From assembly GCA_047495785.1 (NCBI GenBank), contig JBLDXI010000012.1, positions 62,001 to 126,000 of the forward strand: DNA of 64,000 nt, read 5' to 3'. The notes beneath the pieces were generated by a model. It saw only the letters and a list, made by a program, of their open reading frames with translations, did not search any database and was not told the origin of the DNA. Source of the stretch: Lepidodermella squamata (lineage: Eukaryota > Gastrotricha). This document shows, piece after piece, positions 60,174 to 64,000 of the stretch (within the stretch, counting starts at the first letter, position 1; each line of letters begins with the position of its first letter). Made by a program: the position numbers and the translations under genes.

Positions 60174-62698
60174 AATTTTAGCTAGCGAAAAATTTATGCT
60201 GGCACAGCCAACTACGCTTCTAAAATCTCACCGACTATCTTTCGTAATTGATGAATCCGTAGTAAATGCGAAGATGTTTACGCTTTACGCAATCCCGGGG
60301 CCATTTAGTGTCTGCGGGACGTGTCCTTTGAAGATCACGACTGCCTGTCCTCCGTGGATATCTCGAGTTTCGTCGTCATGTGATCGATCGGCGCGCAATC
60401 ACGATCGTAATACGTCTATTTATTGTTGTACTCGAGCTCTTAAAGAGCATAAAAGGAATCAATTATCTCTCTTCTTTTGTAAAATTCGGCTCATGATTCA
60501 TGCGATGACGCCGGCCTGAAATAAAAGCATTACTACGGACCTCGGAAGCTCCTAGGCAATGAAAAACACTTTGAAAGTGTTTTCATCTTCAGATATATTT
60601 GAAAACAGCAAAATAACGGACGAGATGAAAAAATGAGCCTCCGAGGTGATAAACAGACCCTTTTCATTTACAAGTTATTGAATAGCTCGGCAACCGTTAA
60701 AACTTATTTGCAGAATTTTCATCGATTTGGTACAAAAGCGTAAAGATTTGCGGGTAAGTTGAGCCATCTCAAATTTGTGCGGGCTTAACGATTTTTCAAC
60801 TGTTCCTTCCTCAAAGAAATATTCACCGGACTATATTACTTATGTTGCTCAGATATGTACAGCACTTTGATTGAATAACGGGGATTCGAGAGTTGCAGCT
60901 GCAGCTGATCATTTCTACGACAAAACGAACCGGCCTGGCAACCGGATAATCTTGCGCTTGTTACTAGTGATAGACCTTAGTAATTTAATCGGAGCTTCCA
61001 GCACGGAGAAACTTCGCAGTTGAGCGAATTGCGAGAAAACCGCCGTAATTTGAGGTTTTAGAAATCCACTCTGTAAGCTTTAGTGCTGTATGCGGCGTTT
61101 TTCATTGCTTATTGAGGTATATCACAGCGCACCAAACTCTTGTTCCATTCGTTTTCTCGTGGAAATGCTCAGCTCTCAGCTTCACTGAGTTTCGTTTCCA
61201 ATCGCGCATTTCCAATGTGACTCGCTTTTTGCGGGCCTTTGCCCCATTTTAATGTGTAACAAGAAAAGTATACAACATTCATTGGAGCTTTATGGACATT
61301 TTATCCAAAGGACTGACAAGAAGAGGGCGATTTCGCCACGATCGTGGTTAATTGCTCCGTTGGTGTACATGCTTCATTTAATTTTGGCACCATCATCTTT
61401 AGAATGCTCTCGAAAAATGAACAGTGATCGCGAGCAGTGGAGGCACGTGAAATTGCATCGATTAGGATGAGTTTTTGCTGCTGTATTCGTTGCTGTGCGC
61501 TCTTGGGACTGAAACAACACTAGAATGTGTCGAGTGGCCACTTAGGTTCAATACCGCTTGATGGTAGCCAATTAATAAATCGATGTGCTGCATAATTTAC
61601 GCTGATCCTTTTCTGCATTTTCTTCATTCAGCAAGCCGATTGTAAACCGGACAAAAAACGCACCTACAAATACCGTGTCACTCAATGTTGGTTTAAAAGC
61701 TGTCATACGCTGTTTTCATTTTATTTGGGTAGATTAAAAAGGGATTTCCTGTCATACCTTAATACCTTAATTTGACCACCGGAACTCGAAATTCGCATAT
61801 GTGTTCAAATTTCGAGATAACGAATCACAGTTATGTTGGCCTATACTTTTCAACATCGAAAAATACAGTTCACGAACATCGGCTCTCAGTCAACATCCAT
61901 CAGACTGAAAGAAAGACTCGCCTGTACGAATAACATGTTTAAGTTTCAGAAAAATCGATTGCTAAAAATACTTGGGTGAGTTTTTAATTGCTGCTTCCAA
62001 CGTCCGCATTCTGCCGCCCAAGTTCTGTGAATGTCGCCCACTTCCAGGAATTTAATGCAATTCGATGAGCAGAAACCACCGCTTTCTACATCGAATAAAA
62101 ATTTCCATCATCTGCGGGTGTAACCTTTTCTAGACACTAGGAATTTCATCTAAGATTGTTCTCGCATCCCTTCTTGAGGGTGTAACTTTTACCGGTTTGA
62201 CATTGTTCCTTTTTCATCGATCGATAAGGCAATCAATTGTCAAATAGCGCGTGCATGGAAGTGCAATTTCCTTTTAAACTTTCATGGTCAGGTCACTCCT
62301 TAAAACATTACTGGCATAATGTTACTGGTGAATCCCTGGGAAATTATATCAGCACATATTTCATCCTCGCTCTCCATTAAATTCTTGTGAACTGTATTTT
62401 TTCGTTAAAAAATGTTTTTCCAGCTGCTCAGTTAGACTTGGCTGGTGATTTGCTTAGTGATTAATGAATTCACGAGGGCAATCCCTGGCAACCAGAGCGT
62501 CCCGGTAGTCAATATTGGCATTGAAAGCACAGCAAGCCACTGTGACGGCGATTCGGCGTCCGTTTGTTGAAATTATTGACCTTGAACTGTATCATTTCGG
62601 CGATAAGTAGCTGCCTAAACTCCGCGGCAGGCCCAATCGTTAAATTGCGCAATCAATCCATCGTATTGTCTCAGTCAGTTAATTTGCTCATTATTTCG
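60174..62698. other. 2.5 kb spacer after the array
   Basis: No supported gene. The reading frames at 60163-60519 and 61252-61470 have neither leader nor domain. Upstream control sequence for the receptor at 62699 is likely here, but no motif stands out. Confidence 0.4.
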
Positions 62699-64000
62699 AT
62701 GGTATGTAACTTGTTTACCTAAAAATCATACAAAGCTTAGAAGTATTATTTTTCCAGGTTGTTCAAGCAGCTTTAAAAGTCACCATCCAACACTACTTCC
62801 TGGCAGTGACAATCATTTTCAGGGGTCTATTGGCTGGTGAGGTATCTTCAAAACTATCCCCAAGGGATGAATTTTGCAGCAAACTGGCTTCCAATTGTCC
62901 TTGGCTTCAAAGTGACACTGCTATCCCCTCAGATTATCCATTCATTAATGGCTCTTACGATAACACGCCTGTTTCCATCAAATTCAAGCCTGCCTCATTC
63001 CTCGGCATATCAGACCTTCAGCAAACATTCTCTATGCAGGGACAATTTGTGTTAGAATGGCAATTGCCACCTTGCGCTACTTGGAATTCGACAGATGTCG
63101 GCGTACCTGGTCTGGAAGTGGACCATTGCGTGATCAGAAAATCGGATATATGGCTTCCAAGTATTCAGCATTTCAACCAGATAGGGGAGAATGATCCATT
63201 TGCAAGGTAAGATTTCAAACTGACCTTTTCTTATGACGTCAACATGCGCCTTTGCACCTGATCAGTTCCGGCAAATCGGATGAGTATGTGGCTGTGGATA
63301 ATACTGGGATAGTCCACTGGTCAATTCCGAACATGTTCACATCGCAATGCCCCATGTCTTTCGCAAAGTGAGTAATCCATTTATCTTCCTCTGAATTAAA
63401 AACACAATCTATTACATGTTCAAGGTTCCCCTTTGACATTCAAAAATGCGCCATAGAGATCAGTCAGTACAATAAGATGGAGACGTGCGACTTGATACCC
63501 GACCACGATGGTACCATGCGTTACTTCAAAGGTGAACAAGCGTTCAGCGTATTCTCCGAGAGTGACCTGTGGGAACTGGCCAATTTTACTACTGAACGAA
63601 TTTCCCCAGAAAATGAAGACATCATCCGATTCGTGTTCACATTTCAGCGAAAGGCCAACGCTTATACTGCAGTTGTTTTCATACCGATGGCGCTGCTGTC
63701 TTTGCTGCAGTTGAGTATTCTCGGAATGCCAGCAGAAATGCCTGATCGAGCTGCCCTCGCTATGACAGCTTTCTTAGCCTCAGGCGTGCTTCTCAGCTTG
63801 ATAAGTGGTCAGTGCCCAGCAACACCCGAAATTATGCTGATGACAGCCAATCTGACAATTCAAATGACTGTTGGTACATTCATAACAAGCTACACCCTCC
63901 TGGTGTGTCGATTTGCTAACAATCGAAAGTCAAAGTTTTGCGTCAAATCAACTTATTTGGGCTGCTTATCGCTGACATTCGTAGATTTTTGTGATTTGGT
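62699..64000 (+). CDS. Cys-loop ligand-gated ion channel, partial (376 codons, 4 exons seen)
   Basis: Exons: 62699-62701 (only the ATG), 62758-63206, 63266-63367, 63425-64000 and beyond; GT-AG, phases close. The leader is residues 8-27 (TIQHYFLAVTIIFRGLLA). The signature loop is C179-x13-C193 (CPMSFAKFPFDIQKC). M1 is AYTAVVFIPMALLSLLQL. M2 is RAALAMTAFLASGVLLSLI with 9' Leu and Asp at -1'. M3 is IMLMTANLTIQMTVGTFI. An early CSKLASNCPW pair is extra. It is only distantly related to the pair at 1376-5381 and does not share their M1-M2 linker. M4 lies outside the window. Confidence 0.88.

Noticed and set aside
1-64000. CRISPR array, bacterial operon, phage or viral genes
   Set aside because: Repeats are inverted, not evenly spaced direct repeats; genes have spliceosomal introns and animal domains; no viral hallmark genes recognised.

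Overview
This window is nuclear DNA from a small-genome invertebrate animal. Genes are split by very short introns (about 45-60 nt, many with TTTTCAG-type acceptors). Proteins carry metazoan domains (Cys-loop receptors, cadherin repeats), and AATAAA signals sit close behind stop codons. The sequence alone does not fix the phylum; nematode-like, tardigrade-like or other compact bilaterian genomes all remain possible. There are no bacterial operons and no CRISPR array, and I recognised no viral genes or known toxin families.

Layout. (1) 1376-5381, minus strand: two tandem, divergent Cys-loop ligand-gated ion channel genes. I could rebuild both exon by exon with every phase closing (484 and 464 aa). 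A third, unrelated Cys-loop receptor starts at 62699 on the plus strand and runs off the window. (2) 5610-10613, minus: a 13-exon, single-pass cadherin-repeat protein with a very short tail. (3) 11016-11882, minus: a Cys/Gly-rich secreted protein. (4) 12089-60173: the dominant feature, an array of about 50 small secreted-precursor genes, nearly all a single exon of 50-200 codons. Each has an N-terminal signal peptide (or, in two, a signal anchor) and almost no cysteine after it. (5) Interruptions in the array: a repeat-rich block (17330-22627) with nested foldback elements and a tRNA-like SINE; a three-exon gene for an acidic-tailed, possibly myristoylated protein (22628-23188); a four-pass membrane protein (28933-29496); and a membrane-anchored Cys-rich gene with frame problems (37557-39016).

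The small secreted genes fall into recognisable paralogous groups that I define from the sequence: a D-D-x-H-x(3)-[LMF]-x-[DN]-P-x-[YF] core shared by two groups; a PAW[LM] group; an N-G-[RK] C-terminal group; a W-x-K-R-G group with prohormone-like dibasic sites; an ARWAD pair; an NLHLADL group; an RRY-AVS group; a YNFY pair; and an LSRW pair. Neighbours are usually closest relatives, so the array has grown by local duplication, including one two-gene block duplication (40186-42737). TATA-like boxes lie about 40-80 bp upstream of several start codons. The products look like secreted peptides or prohormone-like precursors. Their function is unknown, and this cluster is the best candidate for an undescribed system here.

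Mobile DNA is almost entirely non-autonomous: at least eight foldback or MITE-like elements, one of which encloses a small secreted-peptide ORF, plus a SINE and several old dispersed repeats.
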